A DNA stretch of 64,000 nucleotides from Planococcus beigongshangi (GCF_016820495.1 NZ_JADHDU010000001.1:124257-188256), one strand, 5' to 3'; shown: positions 17,196-27,223, counted from the stretch's first letter. Notes: generated by a model not told the origin, from the letters alone. Numbers and translations are program-made.

Positions 17196-18128
17196 ATGAA
17201 ATTTGCCACAGGCATTCAACAATTGATCGGAAACACACCGCTGTTGGAATTGACGCAAATGGACATTCCGAACAAGTGCCGGATTTTCGCCAAACTTGAA
17301 TATTTCAACCCGGGCGGCAGCGTCAAAGACCGTCTGGGTGTCTCATTAATAGAAGATGCTGAACGCCGCGGATTATTAAAGCCCGGCGGCACAATGATCG
17401 AGCCGACTGCCGGAAACACTGGCATCGGCTTAGCTATTGCCGCCATCGGCAAAGGCTATCGGGTGAAATTCGTGGTACCGGAGAAATTCAGCCAGGAAAA
17501 ACAGGGACTGATGCGCGCACTTGGTGCGGAAGTCATCAACACGCCGACTGAAAAAGGCATGAAAGGCGCGATTGCGAAAGCGCAGGAGCTCGCAGAAGCG
17601 GAGCAGGCGTTTTCGCCTTCGCAATTTTCGAATCCGGCCAATCCGGAAACCTACGTCCATACCTTGGGACCTGAATTATGGGAAGCGCTTGACGGCAATA
17701 TTGATATATTTGTCGCAGGAGCAGGATCGGGTGGAACATTCATGGGAACATCCCGTTATTTGAAATCGCAAAAAGAGGACATCAAAACGGTCATTGTGGA
17801 ACCGGAAGGCTCGATTCTGAACGGTGGCGAGTCCGGTCCGCATCTGACGGAAGGCATCGGCATGGAGTTTATGCCGGATTATATGGACCGTGCATATTTT
17901 GAAGCGGTCCACACGATTACCGATAAAGAGGCTTTTGCGGCGCTGAAGGAATTGGCGAAACGCGAAGGCCTGCTGGTCGGCAGTTCTTCCGGGGCAGCGT
18001 ACGTTGCTGCATTGCGCGAAGCGGAGACGGCAAAACCGGGCAGCCATATCGTCACGGTATTTGCGGATTCAAGTGAGCGGTATATGAGCCAGGATATTTA
18101 TAACAGAACGTTCGAGGAGGAAAAATGA
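17196..18128 (+). CDS. mccA: O-acetylserine-dependent cystathionine beta-synthase
   Basis: The 310-residue PLP enzyme of the cysteine synthase family has the PLP lysine in GGSVKDRLG (~42), the substrate loop in TAGNTGIG (~70), and the phosphate-binding glycine loop AGAGSGGT near 175. Position in a yrrT-luxS-mccA-mccB operon indicates that it joins homocysteine to O-acetylserine rather than making cysteine from sulfide. ATG 17196 is chosen over 17190 because GAGGAG lies 7 bases before it. The stop overlaps the mccB start by one base. Confidence 0.9.
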   Translation: MKFATGIQQLIGNTPLLELTQMDIPNKCRIFAKLEYFNPGGSVKDRLGVSLIEDAERRGLLKPGGTMIEPTAGNTGIGLAIAAIGKGYRVKFVVPEKFSQEKQGLMRALGAEVINTPTEKGMKGAIAKAQELAEAEQAFSPSQFSNPANPETYVHTLGPELWEALDGNIDIFVAGAGSGGTFMGTSRYLKSQKEDIKTVIVEPEGSILNGGESGPHLTEGIGMEFMPDYMDRAYFEAVHTITDKEAFAALKELAKREGLLVGSSSGAAYVAALREAETAKPGSHIVTVFADSSERYMSQDIYNRTFEEEK

Positions 18129-19261
18129 TGAGAGCCAAAACAAGATTGATCCACGGCGGCATTGTCGGAGACGAAGCGACAGGCGCAGTTTCCACGCCGA
18201 TTTATCAGGTAAGCACGTATAAACAGGAAGCGGTCGGCAAATTCAAAGGCTACGAATATTCACGCACCGGTAACCCGACGCGCCACGCGCTCGAAGAATT
18301 GATCGCAGACGTCGAATTCGGTCATGCCGGATTTGCATTCGGTTCTGGAATGGCAGCCATTTCATCCGTCATGATGCTATTTTCAGCGGGTGATCACGTC
18401 ATACTCACTGACGACGTTTACGGCGGAACTTACCGTGTCATGAATAAAGTCCTGAACCGCTTCGGTCTGGAATTCACGTTTGTTGATACAGGCAATCTTG
18501 AAGAAGTGGAAGCGGCAGTGAAAGAAAACACGAAAGCGATTTTCATTGAAACACCTACGAATCCGTTGCTTAAAGTGACAGACATCGAAGCTGTTTCAGC
18601 ATTCGCCAAATCGAAAGGCCTTCTGACAATTGTCGATAACACATTCATGACGCCTTACCTGCAAAGCCCGATCAAATTGGGGGCAGACATCGTTCTTCAT
18701 TCTGCGACGAAATACATCGGCGGACACAGTGACGTTGTTGCCGGTCTGGTCGTTGTCAATTCAGAAGAACTGGCAACGGATCTTCATTTCGTCCAGAACT
18801 CTGTCGGTGCTATCTTAGGGCCGCAGGATTCATGGCTGTTGATGCGCGGATTGAAAACACTTGGCATCCGTATGGAAGAAACAGGCGCGAACGCCCAGAA
18901 AATCGCTGAATTCCTGAAAAACCATGATGCAGTTGATACAGTTATCTACCCAGGTCTTCCAGAACATACCGGCCACGAATTAATGAAGAAACAAGCCACC
19001 GGTTTCGGCGGCATGATTTCATTTGACGTGGGCAGCAAAGAAAAAGCGGGCGAATTGTTGGCGAAACTGAAATACTTCACACTTGCTGAAAGTTTGGGCG
19101 CAGTGGAAAGTTTGATTTCAGTGCCAGCTCAAATGACGCATGCATCGATTCCGGTCGAGCGTCGCGGCGAGCTTGGCATTGTTGAGGGCCTTGTACGGAT
19201 TTCCGTCGGTATTGAAGATGTCGAAGATCTCATTGAGGATCTGGAACAGGCATTGAGCTAA
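18128..19261 (+). CDS. mccB: Cystathionine gamma-lyase / homocysteine gamma-lyase
   Basis: This 377-residue Cys/Met-metabolism PLP enzyme splits cystathionine to cysteine, completing reverse transsulfuration. Motifs are YEYSRTGNPTR (~39), GMAAIS (~72), and the PLP lysine in HSATKYIGGHSD (~190). Length fits the family (about 380). ATG 18128 has GAGGAGG 7 bases upstream; ATG 18125, directly before it, is the alternative. It ends the operon with a long terminator stem. Confidence 0.92.
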   Translation: MRAKTRLIHGGIVGDEATGAVSTPIYQVSTYKQEAVGKFKGYEYSRTGNPTRHALEELIADVEFGHAGFAFGSGMAAISSVMMLFSAGDHVILTDDVYGGTYRVMNKVLNRFGLEFTFVDTGNLEEVEAAVKENTKAIFIETPTNPLLKVTDIEAVSAFAKSKGLLTIVDNTFMTPYLQSPIKLGADIVLHSATKYIGGHSDVVAGLVVVNSEELATDLHFVQNSVGAILGPQDSWLLMRGLKTLGIRMEETGANAQKIAEFLKNHDAVDTVIYPGLPEHTGHELMKKQATGFGGMISFDVGSKEKAGELLAKLKYFTLAESLGAVESLISVPAQMTHASIPVERRGELGIVEGLVRISVGIEDVEDLIEDLEQALS

Positions 19262-19300
19262 AAAATATAAAGGCGGTTCTTCCCATTGGACTGTAGGATC

Positions 19301-19352
19301 ATAAAGCTGAAGCGGCCCGTTCATACGAGCAGCTTCAGCTTTATATTGTTTA
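19301..19352 (+). terminator. Terminator of the yrrT-luxS-mccAB operon
   Basis: A 13-base perfect stem, ATAAAGCTGAAGC with GCTTCAGCTTTAT, is followed by ATTGTTT. Confidence 0.75.
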
Positions 19353-19468
19353 AAAAAAGGATTATTTAGGAAAATAAAAATATGAATATACAATATTTCC
19401 TATGATTTAAGTTTTATACGATATATAATGGTGCGAAAAAGATACTTCAATATGAAAGCAGGACGAGA

Positions 19469-21613
19469 ATGAAAAAAGTTATCATAGCTGCAATTGGTTT
19501 ACTTTTGGTGCTGTTGGGAGTCTGGTGGATACAGGCAGATAAACCTGTTGAGTTCACGATCTTCAACCAACCCGAAGTCCAGGTTGGAACAGAAAAAGAT
19601 GGTATTTCGTATTCTGCCCGCATAGCAGGAGAGCAATTCGAAGTTTTTGAAGATGGCGAATGGCGGGAAGTGACTATAAAAGGGGTCAATCTCGGCATGG
19701 CTAAACCCGGCACATTTCCGGGAGAGGCAGGGATTACACGGGAAGAGTATGATCGCTGGTTCGAGGCGATCGGCGAGATGAATGCCAACTCGATCCGTGT
19801 CTACACACTGCACCCGCCGGATTTTTATGAAGCACTGGAACAATACAATAAAAAAGCGGATACACCATTGTATTTATTCCACGGTGTATGGATTGATGAA
19901 GAGCCCCTCGAAGAGACAAAAGATGCTTTCACTCCTGAAATTACAGAAAGGTTCCAGCAGGAGATGAAAACGATTGTGGATGCCGTCCATGGAAATGCAG
20001 AAGTCGAACAGCAACCAGGCCATACCTATGGGAAGTATAAGGCGGACATTTCGGATTATGTTATCGGCTGGATGGCCGGTATCGAGTGGCATCCGCACAT
20101 GGTCCAGGAAATGGGGATGAAATATAAAGATCTCGGAGAGTACGATGGCACATTCATCAAAACGGAGGATGCCAATCCGATGGAACATTGGGTTGCGCAG
20201 CAGCTGGATGTGCTGGCTGTCTACGAACATGAAAATTACGACAGTATGCGTCCGCTAAGCTTTACAAATTGGGTGACGACGGATAATATCGACCAGCCGG
20301 CAGAACCGAGCGAACAGGAAGACCTGGCGACAGTTGACCCCAATCATATCGAAACGAAAGGTGAGTTGGCCGAACCCGGTATTTTCGCTTCCTATCATGT
20401 CTATCCTTATTATCCTGATTTTTTAAATCTGGATGAAAAATACACGGAATTCATCGATCATCGAGGCGAAAAAAATAATTATGCGGGATATCTGCGTGAC
20501 TTGAACGAATCGCATGAAATGCCGATCCTGATTGCTGAATTTGGCATTCCGGCCTCTCGCGGCATGACGCATAGAAATCCGTTTGGCTGGAATCAAGGAT
20601 TTATTTCGGAACGGGAGCAGGGAGAGATTGTCAGCCGGCTGTATGAAGATATTCTGGAAGAGGAAATGCTCGGCGGCCTGGTCTTTACCTGGCAGGATGA
20701 ATGGTTCAAGCGGACATGGAATACCATGGAATATGATAATCCCGATGAACGGCCGTTTTGGTCCAATGCCCAGACCAATGAACAGCAATTCGGTCTGCTG
20801 AGTTTTGATCGCCATAAGATCAAAGTGGACGGAGAAGATGATTGGCAGGAGGAAATGGTGCTTTACGAAAAAAGTGAAGGCGCAATCCGTTCACTGTCAG
20901 TGGATTCGGATGAACGCTATGTGTATGTAAAAGCCCAATTTGAGCCGGATGAAGAGTGGTTTGCTAAAGACAAGCTGCACTTTTACTTCAGTGTCCGTGA
21001 AGACGAAGGAATTGCTGTGGAAGATGGATTCCTGGCCGATTTCGAATTGAGCATCGAAGGCGAAGACGCTGCGCTCCGGGTGGCAGGGGATTATGATACC
21101 TTCTATTATGACTATCACAACCGCCTTGAAATGATTCCGGAAGAACCGGCAATCGAAGAAAATTTCCATCCCATAAGACTGGCGCTGAATAAAGCATTCA
21201 CGCGTCCTGACACAGGAGAAGAAATTCCATTTGAAGCCTATGAAACGGGCTTGATGCGTTTCGGTATGGCAAATCCGGAGCATGAAGACTACGATTCACT
21301 GAATGACTATTATTATTCGGAAGAGACAGGGATTTTGGAAATCCGCGTTCCATGGATGATGCTCAATGCCAAAGCTCCGGGGAAAAAAGAATTCACCGGT
21401 GATTTGCAAAAAGACGGTATTGAAGCGAGCAGCACGGTTGAAGGCATCGGAGTGGCGGCAATCCTTGAACGGGCATCAGGCGGCGAAGAGATGCTGGGCT
21501 TAGAAGGCGACAGTAAGTTATACGACTGGGAAACGTGGCAGCTGCCGCAGTCAGAGGAACGGCTGAAGCAATCCTATTATATTCTGCAGGATCTATTCGG
21601 CAATATGGAATGA
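19469..21613 (+). CDS. Membrane-anchored TIM-barrel glycosidase-like protein
   Basis: The predicted 714-residue protein has an N-terminal uncleaved signal/anchor (KKVIIAAIGLLLVLLGVWW). A (beta/alpha)8-like domain follows over ~50-430 and a beta-rich C-terminal region over ~450-714. The barrel has features of clan-A glycoside hydrolases. GVNLGMAKPG and NANSIRVYTLHPP open the domain, GIEWHPH may hold the acid, and ILIAEFGIPAS places a Glu where GH5/GH2-like enzymes carry the nucleophile. Later aromatic motifs (FTWQDEWFKRTW) fit a sugar cleft. It probably faces the cell wall outside the membrane. I cannot assign a named family or substrate. It is a single gene with its own terminator. Confidence 0.6.
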   Translation: MKKVIIAAIGLLLVLLGVWWIQADKPVEFTIFNQPEVQVGTEKDGISYSARIAGEQFEVFEDGEWREVTIKGVNLGMAKPGTFPGEAGITREEYDRWFEAIGEMNANSIRVYTLHPPDFYEALEQYNKKADTPLYLFHGVWIDEEPLEETKDAFTPEITERFQQEMKTIVDAVHGNAEVEQQPGHTYGKYKADISDYVIGWMAGIEWHPHMVQEMGMKYKDLGEYDGTFIKTEDANPMEHWVAQQLDVLAVYEHENYDSMRPLSFTNWVTTDNIDQPAEPSEQEDLATVDPNHIETKGELAEPGIFASYHVYPYYPDFLNLDEKYTEFIDHRGEKNNYAGYLRDLNESHEMPILIAEFGIPASRGMTHRNPFGWNQGFISEREQGEIVSRLYEDILEEEMLGGLVFTWQDEWFKRTWNTMEYDNPDERPFWSNAQTNEQQFGLLSFDRHKIKVDGEDDWQEEMVLYEKSEGAIRSLSVDSDERYVYVKAQFEPDEEWFAKDKLHFYFSVREDEGIAVEDGFLADFELSIEGEDAALRVAGDYDTFYYDYHNRLEMIPEEPAIEENFHPIRLALNKAFTRPDTGEEIPFEAYETGLMRFGMANPEHEDYDSLNDYYYSEETGILEIRVPWMMLNAKAPGKKEFTGDLQKDGIEASSTVEGIGVAAILERASGGEEMLGLEGDSKLYDWETWQLPQSEERLKQSYYILQDLFGNME

Positions 21614-21630
21614 CCACTAAAAGATCAAAA

Positions 21631-21666
21631 ACATCTGTGCAGAATTTCTGCGCAGATGTTTTTTTG
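21631..21666 (+). terminator. Rho-independent terminator
   Basis: ACATCTGTGCAGA and TCTGCGCAGATGT form a stem with one G-U or mismatch position, followed by seven T. Confidence 0.85.
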
Positions 21667-21725
21667 AATATACAAGAAATATTTAGGCCAAATAGCCAAT
21701 TACACCAATACCATTTTCCTATTAC

Positions 21726-21759
21726 TTCGAATTTCGAAATAAACATTATACACTATACT
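21726..21759. promoter_or_regulatory. Paired TTCGAA sites next to a TATACT -10
   Basis: TTCGAA-T-TTCGAA occupies 21726-21738 and TATACT 21754-21759, about 75 bases before the protease start. The paired sites overlap the -35 position and could be an operator for secreted-protease control. The regulator is unknown. Confidence 0.35.
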
Positions 21760-21831
21760 TCTGAATTATCAGATATGTTAAGCTCGTAAAAGATTAAAAA
21801 ATTCTGATAAGTTGGAAGGGGAACACATCAA

Positions 21832-23955
21832 ATGATCAAGAGCAAATGGATTTCAATTTTATCAGCAAGCGCGTTAACTTTATCATTAATGGCGCCAGCT
21901 GCAATGGCGGCTCCGGCAGAAATATTGCCGTCTGTGAAAGACTGGAACACGGAACGCTACGGCGACAGAATCGATATCGATCAAAGCCTCAATGAATTAT
22001 CACAGGATGCCAACTTCCTGAAAGAAGCGGATAAGAAAATTAAAGCACAGGCAGGCAGTCTGGATAACGCAGCTGCCGGTTCCAGTAATGCTTCGGCACA
22101 AAGCTCTTTTACTGAAGATCACGGCACAAAACTGTTCCTTGACCGCAATCTGGCATTCAAAGAATTCACCCTGCGCAGCATCGGGGACAATGTCGAGATC
22201 TGGGTAGCGAATGACCTGGCTTACGGACCGGATAATCCGAAGCCGGCGGATGTCGTAACACAGGAACAGGTCGATACATTGCGCGACGAATTCGACAGCA
22301 ATATTTATCCGGTAGCCACGGATTTCTTTGGAACGCCGGATTCATTGAATGGCTCGAATTCCCCGCTTCCGGGAATGGTCGGTTTGCCGGAAGGATATTA
22401 TGAAGGGTCGGATAAAATCATCATGCTGGTTGACAATGTCCAGGATGAGGGATGGAACGATCCTACCTACCCATTCTTCGTTGCCGGTTTCTTCTGGCAG
22501 ACGCTTGAAAATTATACAGACCGCAACATCATTACAATTGATACGAATTCATGGGAAACACGCCTTGAAAGCACATTCTTTGGAACGACGATCCATGAGC
22601 TTCAGCATTTGATTCAAGCTGATAACGACGGAGCTGAAGAAACTTGGCTGAACGAAGGGATGTCAACATTCTCTGAGTTTCTTGGGGGCTACGGCCACGG
22701 TGAAGGATCGATCAATTTCTACCTGGATCACCCGGAAAACTCACTTGTAAACTGGGATGAGCATGGCTCAGCCGCTACGGGTCCTGAAACGATCGCGGAT
22801 TATGGGCAGGTTTACCTGTTCACGCTTTATATGTACGATAAATTCGGCCAGGAGTTCATCCGTGAATTGGCTACGGACGGCGACAACCAGGGAATGTCAA
22901 GCGTCGACAAAACCCTGAAGGATTACGGCACGGATAAGACATTCACAGAAGTTTACCAGAACTTCATGACGGCGATCACTTTGGATAACTCTGAAGTGAG
23001 CAGTGATTATAACATCGACAGCATCGATCTGCGCAATATGCCTGTCGGAGACGGCGTAAGAGGCAAGACGGTAGACTTTGAAAAAGCGAAGACATTTGAA
23101 AAAGAAGGCGTACCGGCATGGGGCGGCGACTTTAAGGAATTCAACTTAGGAAAAGATGTACGCGGCCTTGAATTTGACGGCGTTGATTTCCTTCCGCTTC
23201 AGTGGAGCGCAGTTGCAGATCCTAAAGGTTCTGGTCAGCAGGTGCTTCATGCAAACAACGGTGACGAAGCGGATCAGGCATTGATCTTCGGCGCAACGGT
23301 GCCGGCTGATGATGCAGCGCTGACTTTCGATCATTATTATGACATTGAAGAGCAATGGGATTTTGGTATGGTGCAGGTTTCAACGGACAACGGCGAAACG
23401 TGGACTTCACTTGAAAATGACAACACACGGTCAGATGTAGTCGAAGAAGGCTACCCGACGATTAAGGAAAATGTTCCAGGGTTCACTGGCACGAATGGTG
23501 ACTGGGCTACAGAAACATTTGATCTTTCCGCTTATGCTGGACAAGAAGTATTGGTGTCATTCCGTAACCTGACGGACTGGGGCTCAAACAATACAGGCTG
23601 GTTCATCAAAAATGTTCAATTGGGTGATTTCTCAAATGACGGTTCTACTACCGAAGCATTCCAATCCCTTGGTCAATTGAAAGGGGAATATGTCGACTTC
23701 ACGACTACTTTCATCCAAACAAAGAAAAATGGCAAACAGCGCGTATTCCATGTCGATCCGTTCAATGTGACGGATAAAGACGCGCTGGATCTTCAGCAAG
23801 TGCTCCGTGAAGGCAATGTGAAAATGATCACTTCCTACGCAGCTCCGGAAGGCCAGAAATCAGCACAGGAATTCACTTATGAAGTAATCTATAAAAAAGA
23901 CAACCCGAATAAGGGCAAAGGCAAAAATAAAGGTAAAGGCAATAATAAGAACTGA
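21832..23955 (+). CDS. Secreted InhA-like (M6 family) metalloprotease
   Basis: The 707-residue secreted protein has a classical signal peptide ending near AMAAPAE. The zinc motif HELQHLIQ is followed by NEGMSTFSEF (~260-285), giving HExxH and a downstream Glu typical of gluzincin-like or M6 immune inhibitor A enzymes. The C-terminal third (~430-640) is a beta-sandwich like the MAM/CBM-type domain of InhA proteins. The last ~15 residues are a Lys/Gly/Asn tail (GKGKNKGKGNNKN). It is expected to degrade proteins outside the cell. It is monocistronic and ends at a strong terminator. Confidence 0.8.
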   Translation: MIKSKWISILSASALTLSLMAPAAMAAPAEILPSVKDWNTERYGDRIDIDQSLNELSQDANFLKEADKKIKAQAGSLDNAAAGSSNASAQSSFTEDHGTKLFLDRNLAFKEFTLRSIGDNVEIWVANDLAYGPDNPKPADVVTQEQVDTLRDEFDSNIYPVATDFFGTPDSLNGSNSPLPGMVGLPEGYYEGSDKIIMLVDNVQDEGWNDPTYPFFVAGFFWQTLENYTDRNIITIDTNSWETRLESTFFGTTIHELQHLIQADNDGAEETWLNEGMSTFSEFLGGYGHGEGSINFYLDHPENSLVNWDEHGSAATGPETIADYGQVYLFTLYMYDKFGQEFIRELATDGDNQGMSSVDKTLKDYGTDKTFTEVYQNFMTAITLDNSEVSSDYNIDSIDLRNMPVGDGVRGKTVDFEKAKTFEKEGVPAWGGDFKEFNLGKDVRGLEFDGVDFLPLQWSAVADPKGSGQQVLHANNGDEADQALIFGATVPADDAALTFDHYYDIEEQWDFGMVQVSTDNGETWTSLENDNTRSDVVEEGYPTIKENVPGFTGTNGDWATETFDLSAYAGQEVLVSFRNLTDWGSNNTGWFIKNVQLGDFSNDGSTTEAFQSLGQLKGEYVDFTTTFIQTKKNGKQRVFHVDPFNVTDKDALDLQQVLREGNVKMITSYAAPEGQKSAQEFTYEVIYKKDNPNKGKGKNKGKGNNKN

Positions 23956-23960
23956 TTGAA

Positions 23961-23990
23961 AAGCGGGCCGAGGCCCGCTTTTTCTTTTTG
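23961..23990 (+). terminator. Rho-independent terminator
   Basis: AAGCGGGCC-GA-GGCCCGCTT followed by TTTCTTTTT. Confidence 0.88.
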
Positions 23991-24049
23991 TGCCTAATTG
24001 CGTTATGATAAGGAAGTAGAACAATCATGTAGATGAAAGGGAGATTCCA

Positions 24050-25240
24050 TTGTCAAAAAAACTAGATGCTTTCCTGAATGATAACCTGAATGAACTTAAA
24101 GAGCAGGGTTTATATAACGAAATCGATCCTGTTGAAGGACCGAACGGACCGATCATCCAGGTGCGCGGTAAAGACCTGATCAACTTGTCTTCCAACAACT
24201 ATCTGGGTCTTGCGACAAACGAAGACCTGAAGAGGATCGCCAAAGAAGCGATCGATAAATACGGAGTCGGCGCAGGTGCGGTCCGTACGATCAATGGTAC
24301 GCTTGACCTTCATGTGAAATTGGAGGAAAAATTGGCTGAATTCAAAGGCACAGAAGCGGCAATTTCATACCAATCCGGCTTTAACTGCAATATGGCAGCC
24401 ATTTCTGCTGTCATGGACAAAAATGATGCGATTCTTTCGGATCAGCTGAACCATGCGTCCATCATCGACGGCTGCCGTCTGTCGAAAGCGAAAATCATCG
24501 CTTACAAACACTCGGATATGGAAGATCTTCGTGCAAAAGCGAAAGAAGCGACGGAATCCGGCCAATACAATAAAATCATGGTCATCACAGATGGCGTCTT
24601 CTCGATGGACGGCGATATCGCGAAACTTCCTGAAATCGTGGAAATTGCAAAAGAATTCGACTTGATCACGTATGTCGATGATGCTCACGGTTCAGGCGTT
24701 ACCGGCAAAGGCAAAGGCACAGTGAAACATTTCGGTCTTGAAAAAGAAGTCGATATGCAAATGGGGACTCTTTCAAAAGCAGTCGGAGTGGTCGGGGGCT
24801 ATGTAGCCGGTAAACAGAACCTGATCGACTGGCTGAAAGTCCGTTCACGTCCGTTCCTGTTCTCCACTGCAGTAACGCCTGGAGATGTGGCGGCAATTAC
24901 AGCTGCGATACAGATGATCATGGATTCGACAGAACTTCATGACAAACTGTGGGAAAACGGAGATTACCTGAAAAAAGGCCTGAAAGAATTGGGCTTTGAT
25001 ATCGGTGACTCTGCAACGCCAATCACGCCTTGCATCATCGGCGAAGAAAAAGCGGCACAGGAATTCTCGAAACGCCTCTTCGAAGAAGGCGTCTATGCGA
25101 AATCGATCGTTTTCCCGACCGTACCAAAAGGAACAGGCCGCGTACGGAATATGCCGACGGCTGCCCATACGAAAGAAATGCTGGATCAGGCAATTGCGAT
25201 TTATGAAAAAGTCGGCAAAGAGCTTGGAGTTATTAATTAA
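24050..25240 (+). CDS. kbl: Glycine C-acetyltransferase (2-amino-3-ketobutyrate CoA ligase)
   Basis: The 396-residue PLP enzyme of the alpha-oxoamine synthase family is similar to KBL and BioF. It converts 2-amino-3-oxobutyrate plus CoA to glycine and acetyl-CoA in threonine breakdown. Motifs are [10 protein letters not shown] (~45), [10 protein letters not shown] (~205) and the PLP lysine in [12 protein letters not shown] (~240). Start is TTG 24050 with AAAGGGAG upstream. The threonine dehydrogenase gene tdh follows at 26151, which favours the Kbl role over BioF. An unrelated minus-strand gene separates them. Confidence 0.9.
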   Translation: MSKKLDAFLNDNLNELKEQGLYNEIDPVEGPNGPIIQVRGKDLINLSSNNYLGLATNEDLKRIAKEAIDKYGVGAGAVRTINGTLDLHVKLEEKLAEFKGTEAAISYQSGFNCNMAAISAVMDKNDAILSDQLNHASIIDGCRLSKAKIIAYKHSDMEDLRAKAKEATESGQYNKIMVITDGVFSMDGDIAKLPEIVEIAKEFDLITYVDDAHGSGVTGKGKGTVKHFGLEKEVDMQMGTLSKAVGVVGGYVAGKQNLIDWLKVRSRPFLFSTAVTPGDVAAITAAIQMIMDSTELHDKLWENGDYLKKGLKELGFDIGDSATPITPCIIGEEKAAQEFSKRLFEEGVYAKSIVFPTVPKGTGRVRNMPTAAHTKEMLDQAIAIYEKVGKELGVIN

Positions 25241-25248
25241 AAAAGAGA

Positions 25249-25286
25249 ATCGCCCTGCGGCTAACTGCCGGCAGGGCGATTTTTAA
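25249..25286 (+). terminator. Rho-independent terminator of kbl
   Basis: AATCGCCCTGC and GCAGGGCGATT flank a 12-base loop, followed by TTTA. Confidence 0.85.
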
Positions 25287-25300
25287 ATTTTTGATCCAGT

Positions 25301-25921
25301 CTATTTCACTCGTTCAAAATTCTTTTGCAATGTATATTTCTGCACACCGCGAGCTTCCTGGACGCTCTTCTCGGCCAATTGGAGGAATTCCGCCTCATTC
25401 GTTTCGCGCGCGATCAAAGCCTCGATGGAATGTTTCATCCAAGACTCGCTGATTTCATTGCTCAGATTTTGGGCACGCTGCAAATCACCTGATGCGACTG
25501 CCGCCTGAGCCAGATAATAACTGCGCAGCGGTTCAGGCTCGATCGTTTCGGCATGCTGCACTGCCACAGCGGCCTGTCCGCGGTGGAGTGCTAAAAGGGT
25601 ACGGTAAATGGATTGCAGTTCAGGCTGTTTGTGCTTCTTCAGCACCTGTTCGATGGCCGCTTCAACATCCTGGTCACTTCCATTGCCGAGTGCATAGGGA
25701 AAAGCGAAAATAGGTTTGAATCGATTCCGTTTGATATAGCGTCCGATCCGTGGAATCGAATTGGAAAAATAGACGGCATAAACCCCTGGCAATACCATTG
25801 CAATCAGGTATAAACCGATCACGATCGTAAATACAAGCCACCTGGAGAGGCCGTAGGATAATAACAAAGCTGTCAAAGCCATGCCGATGCAGAACAATGG
25901 TAATAGGCGCAGGGATCTCAT
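25301..25921 (-). CDS. Membrane protein with helical repeat-like C-terminus
   Basis: The 206-residue protein of unknown family has two membrane helices at the N-terminus (~5-27 and ~30-52). An alpha-helical soluble part rich in Ala/Gln/Glu follows (~80-200), with TPR-like spacing (AIEQVLKKHKQ; YYLAQAAVASGDLQRAQNL). The ATG is preceded by GGAGGTGAACC, a strong site. It lies on the opposite strand between kbl and tdh, interrupting an otherwise functional pair. No role can be assigned. Confidence 0.7.
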   Translation of the reverse strand: MRSLRLLPLFCIGMALTALLLSYGLSRWLVFTIVIGLYLIAMVLPGVYAVYFSNSIPRIGRYIKRNRFKPIFAFPYALGNGSDQDVEAAIEQVLKKHKQPELQSIYRTLLALHRGQAAVAVQHAETIEPEPLRSYYLAQAAVASGDLQRAQNLSNEISESWMKHSIEALIARETNEAEFLQLAEKSVQEARGVQKYTLQKNFERVK

Positions 25922-26029
25922 GGTTCACCTCCAACAAAAGATTCTTTTCTAATAGAGGAAACTCTTTTCGTCTTTGAAGCTTTATATCAGTATATCAAAT
26001 ATGTTCAAGACCAGGAATTTTGAAAGTCG

Positions 26030-26058
26030 TTGTGTTTTTAAAGAGAACAATTTATAAT
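26030..26058 (+). promoter_or_regulatory. Promoter of tdh
   Basis: TTGTGT -35, 17-base spacer and TATAAT -10. The tdh start is 92 bases downstream, leaving a leader of about 85 bases in which I see no riboswitch. Confidence 0.6.
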
Positions 26059-26150
26059 GGCGTTATAGCAAAAGCTGTCACAACAACAAATTTACCGATG
26101 TTATTGTTTTTATACAGAGGACATATGTTTTAGTCGAGAGGAGCTTTTAT

Positions 26151-27095
26151 ATGAAACGAATTATGATCACTGGTGCACTGGGGCAGATCGGTTCCGAATT
26201 GACCGGAAAACTGCGGGAGATTTACGGTGCGGACAATGTCTTGGCGACCGATATCCGCCCATCGGAAGATAAGAGCGGACCATTTGAAATTCTGGATGTG
26301 ACCGATGCGCAGAGAATGCATGACCTGGCAAAAGATTTCGGTGCCGACACGATGATGCATATGGCTGCCTTATTATCTGCCACTGCAGAAGAAAAACCAT
26401 TGCTTGCCTGGAATTTGAATATGGGAGGTTTGGTCAATGCGCTTGAAGCATCCCGGGAACTTGGCATGCAATTCTTTACGCCGAGCTCGATCGGCGCATT
26501 CGGGCCATCGACTCCTAAAGTGGATACACCACAAGACACGCTGCAGCGACCAACGACCATGTACGGTGTCAATAAAGTCTCCGGCGAATTGCTGTGTGAC
26601 TATTATTTCCACAAATTCGGCGTTGATACTCGAGGCGTCCGTTTCCCGGGATTGATCTCATATGTGGCACAACCGGGCGGCGGCACGACGGATTATGCAG
26701 TGGATATCTATTACAAAGCACTGGAACAGGGAAGCTATTCTTCCTTTATCGATAAAGGGACGTATATGGATATGATGTATATGCCGGATGCGATCCAGGC
26801 GATCATCGACCTGATGGAAGCGGATCCTTCAAAACTTGAACACCGCAATGCCTTCAACGTAACGGCGATGAGCTTTGAGCCTGAACAGATTGCAGCTTCC
26901 ATCCGCAAATTCATTCCGGATTTCAAAATGGAATATGATGTGGATCAGGTTCGCCAGTCGATCGCTGACAGCTGGCCGGACAGCATTGACGCATCGGCTG
27001 CGGTCAAAGAGTGGGGCTTTAAAGCAAGCTATGATCTCGATGCCATGACGGCGGACATGCTTGAAAAATTGAAAGTCAAACTGCAAAAAGCGTAG
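26151..27095 (+). CDS. tdh: L-threonine 3-dehydrogenase, short-chain (epimerase-like) type
   Basis: This 314-residue extended-SDR enzyme oxidises L-threonine to 2-amino-3-oxobutyrate with NAD+, feeding Kbl. It has the nucleotide loop [10 protein letters not shown] at the N-terminus and the catalytic YGVNK (~143). FPGLISY and [10 protein letters not shown] are segments seen in the epimerase-like threonine dehydrogenases. Length is typical. The site GAGAGGAGC precedes the ATG. The stop is followed four bases later by a structured repeat and then a terminator. Confidence 0.9.
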   Translation: MKRIMITGALGQIGSELTGKLREIYGADNVLATDIRPSEDKSGPFEILDVTDAQRMHDLAKDFGADTMMHMAALLSATAEEKPLLAWNLNMGGLVNALEASRELGMQFFTPSSIGAFGPSTPKVDTPQDTLQRPTTMYGVNKVSGELLCDYYFHKFGVDTRGVRFPGLISYVAQPGGGTTDYAVDIYYKALEQGSYSSFIDKGTYMDMMYMPDAIQAIIDLMEADPSKLEHRNAFNVTAMSFEPEQIAASIRKFIPDFKMEYDVDQVRQSIADSWPDSIDASAAVKEWGFKASYDLDAMTADMLEKLKVKLQKA

Positions 27096-27098
27096 CAG

Positions 27099-27216
27099 GA
27101 AAAGCGACAGGGCCCGTTAAGCGCTGAAAGCTATCAGACAGAATAGCGAAGTGGCCCTGACCATGTAGCCAGGCTGGTTAATGACCCGAAGAGCCGGGCT
27201 ACTGGAGTCCAGACAC
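27099..27216 (-). repeat. Single copy of the structured ~120 bp element
   Basis: Starts GAAAAGCGAC three bases after the tdh stop and ends GTCCAGACAC. It shares outer ends with the copies at 10803 and 44293. Inner pairing is present but more decayed (CCTG with CAGG). Confidence 0.7.
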
Positions 27217-27223
27217 AAAAAGA

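Noticed and set aside
26059-26150. A T-box or other riboswitch ahead of tdh
   Set aside because: No T-box sequence, no terminator and only about 85 bases of leader.
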